Below are positions 53,004 through 53,961 of a stretch of DNA of 53,961 nucleotides, piece by piece. Source of the DNA: an uncultured Thermomicrobiales bacterium. GTDB lineage: Bacteria; Chloroflexota; Chloroflexia; Thermomicrobiales; UBA6265. Where the stretch lies: the NCBI GenBank assembly GCA_902806345.1, contig CADCWF010000333.1, positions 1 to 53,961 on the forward strand. The letters run 5' to 3'. Position 1 is the stretch's first letter; every line of letters begins with the position of its first letter. A program made the position numbers and the translations under genes. Below the pieces are notes generated by a model that made no database searches, was not told where the DNA came from, and saw only the letters and a list, made by a program, of their open reading frames with translations.

Positions 53004-53961
53004 ATGAACGATCACCTTCTGGGGCGCCACGCGCCCGGCACCAATATCGAGACCGAGCACCTCCTCTACGGAGCAGACTCAGCGCCTGGTCTCGTCGCCG
53101 TCGAGATGGCAGGCCCCGACCGCGTCCGTGTTTATCGGCGAGACGGAGACAGCACCCTCGCCGAAGACGATGCGTTAGAGCCGTGGTTGCTCGCCGCCCG
53201 CCCCGAACCGTGGGCGGCCCTGCGGAGCAAGCCGCGGATCGAGCCGCTCGACGGACTCCATCCCCTCCGCTTCCTCGTCACCTTCCCGACGTGGCCAGCG
53301 TTCCTCGATGCGGCGCGCGCCGCGCGCGACGCCGGGGAGCGGATGTTCCGCCTCCGGTCCCCGGTGGAGCACTATCTCACGAGGACCGGACGGACGCTCT
53401 TCAAGGGAATGACGTTCGACGATGTCCGGCGCTTGCAACTCGACATCGAAACGACCGGCTTCGATCCCTCCCGGCCGGAGAGCGAAGTGATCATCGTCGC
53501 CCTGCGGGCGGGCACGCATGAAGAGTTCCTCGTCCTCGAGGACAGCGAAGCCCAGCTCCTGGATTGCCTCGGCGAGGCGATCGCTCGGCTCGACCCTGAC
53601 GTGATCGAGGGTCACAACCTGTTCAACTTCGACCTCCCGTTCCTCCAGGAGCGCGCCCGGAGGTGGGGACTATCGCTCCCCTGGGGCCGGGATGGGTCGC
53701 CGGTCTGGATCGACGAGCGCACCTCGCGCTTCAAAGCGGGGCCGCTCACCATGCCCTACACGCCCGCCCACATTCACGGTCGGCACGTCGTCGACACGTA
53801 CCAACAGATCCAGCGGTACGACACGGGAGGCAAACTCAGCTCCTACGGGTTGAAGAACGCGATCGACGAACTCGGGCTGACCCGCCCCGACCGGAGCTTT
53901 GTCCCAGGGGATCAGATCGCGCTCCTATGGCGGACGGACCGCGATCGGCTCCTCCGCTACG
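53004..53961 (+). CDS. Family-B DNA polymerase-like 3'-5' exonuclease, N-terminal part
   Basis: The frame is open from ATG 53004 to the window end (319 codons), so it is truncated. Exonuclease motif I is LQLDIETTGFDP near 143-154, motif II IEGHNLFNFDLPFL near 195-208 and a motif III-like VVDTYQQIQRYDTGGKLSSYGL near 255-276. These belong to the DnaQ-like domain of family-B polymerases. The N-terminal 140 residues resemble the PolB N-terminal domain (LFKGMTFDDVRR near 130). It could be a full polymerase or a stand-alone PolB-type nuclease; the rest is needed to decide. The ATG has no strong ribosome site. It is divergent from comF. Confidence 0.8.
   Translation, partial: MNDHLLGRHAPGTNIETEHLLYGADSAPGLVAVEMAGPDRVRVYRRDGDSTLAEDDALEPWLLAARPEPWAALRSKPRIEPLDGLHPLRFLVTFPTWPAFLDAARAARDAGERMFRLRSPVEHYLTRTGRTLFKGMTFDDVRRLQLDIETTGFDPSRPESEVIIVALRAGTHEEFLVLEDSEAQLLDCLGEAIARLDPDVIEGHNLFNFDLPFLQERARRWGLSLPWGRDGSPVWIDERTSRFKAGPLTMPYTPAHIHGRHVVDTYQQIQRYDTGGKLSSYGLKNAIDELGLTRPDRSFVPGDQIALLWRTDRDRLLRY

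Overview
The window is a high-GC (roughly two-thirds G+C by eye), densely packed bacterial chromosome segment with frequent GTG/TTG starts and 4-base ATGA/GTGA overlaps. Several features suggest a Chloroflexota bacterium, probably of the Thermomicrobia/Sphaerobacter type: a proline/threonine-rich surface-protein tail, a UPF0182 membrane protein, tandem bactofilins, a FemABX protein in an operon with murE, a family-B polymerase-like exonuclease domain, and the rpsB-tsf-pyrH-frr-uppS-cdsA-dxr run. The assignment rests on gene content and protein style, not on a search. No insertion sequence, prophage, CRISPR array or integrase was seen; this looks like core chromosome.

Layout. 1-8.4 kb (mostly +): the tail of a PT-rich surface protein, HMG-CoA lyase, an SGNH hydrolase, an M42 aminopeptidase, threonine dehydratase, a secreted cupin, hemW and folC. 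8.4-14.1 kb: a small membrane protein and a UPF0182 protein (-), then an MBL-fold hydrolase, a four-helix membrane protein and a stand-alone HTH regulator with a near-consensus promoter and its own terminator (+). 14.1-19.3 kb (-): the overlapping operon tgt-acpS-nnrD-CBS-alr, preceded by tatA. 19.4-23.1 kb (+): pth, a queuosine-precursor transporter, 3-hydroxyacyl-CoA dehydrogenase, a B12-binding mutase subunit and meaB. 23.0-25.9 kb (-): yebC-ruvC-tlyA-larB. 26.0-27.5 kb (+): rpoD behind a leader that looks like an attenuator. 27.6-30.6 kb: fabF (-), a 6S-like RNA and holA (+), and rpsT (-). 30.8-37.6 kb (+): murJ, lepA, a MazG fusion and aspS. 37.6-43.2 kb (-): an operon of a 46-residue protein, a 574-residue unknown, a HEAT-repeat protein, a FemABX protein and murE. 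43.3-46.1 kb (+): tRNA-Arg(CCG), two bactofilins and a Zn-ribbon/TM/SH3b protein. 46.1-52.2 kb (+): the rpsB...dxr run behind a structured leader. 52.2-53.96 kb: comF (-) and the start of a PolB-like gene (+).

How the genes fit together. Many encode envelope building: alr, murE and FemABX (peptide stem and probable cross-bridge), murJ (lipid II flipping), uppS and dxr (lipid carrier), cdsA and fabF/acpS (phospholipid), bactofilins, tatA. A second group is translation and RNA metabolism: rpsB, tsf, frr, rpsT, aspS, lepA, pth, tgt plus a Q-precursor transporter, tlyA and tRNA-Arg. A third is organic-acid catabolism: HMG-CoA lyase, 3-hydroxyacyl-CoA dehydrogenase, and the B12 mutase subunit with its MeaB chaperone.

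The strongest unusual signals are non-coding or very small. (1) A promoter, a 16-codon leader peptide with its own Shine-Dalgarno, an overlapping intrinsic terminator and a mutually exclusive helix lie upstream of the housekeeping sigma gene. (2) A 6S-like RNA sits between fabF and holA. (3) A 46-codon helix-turn-helix-like gene heads the unknown/HEAT/FemABX/murE operon, whose MurE carries a non-canonical EDPR motif.
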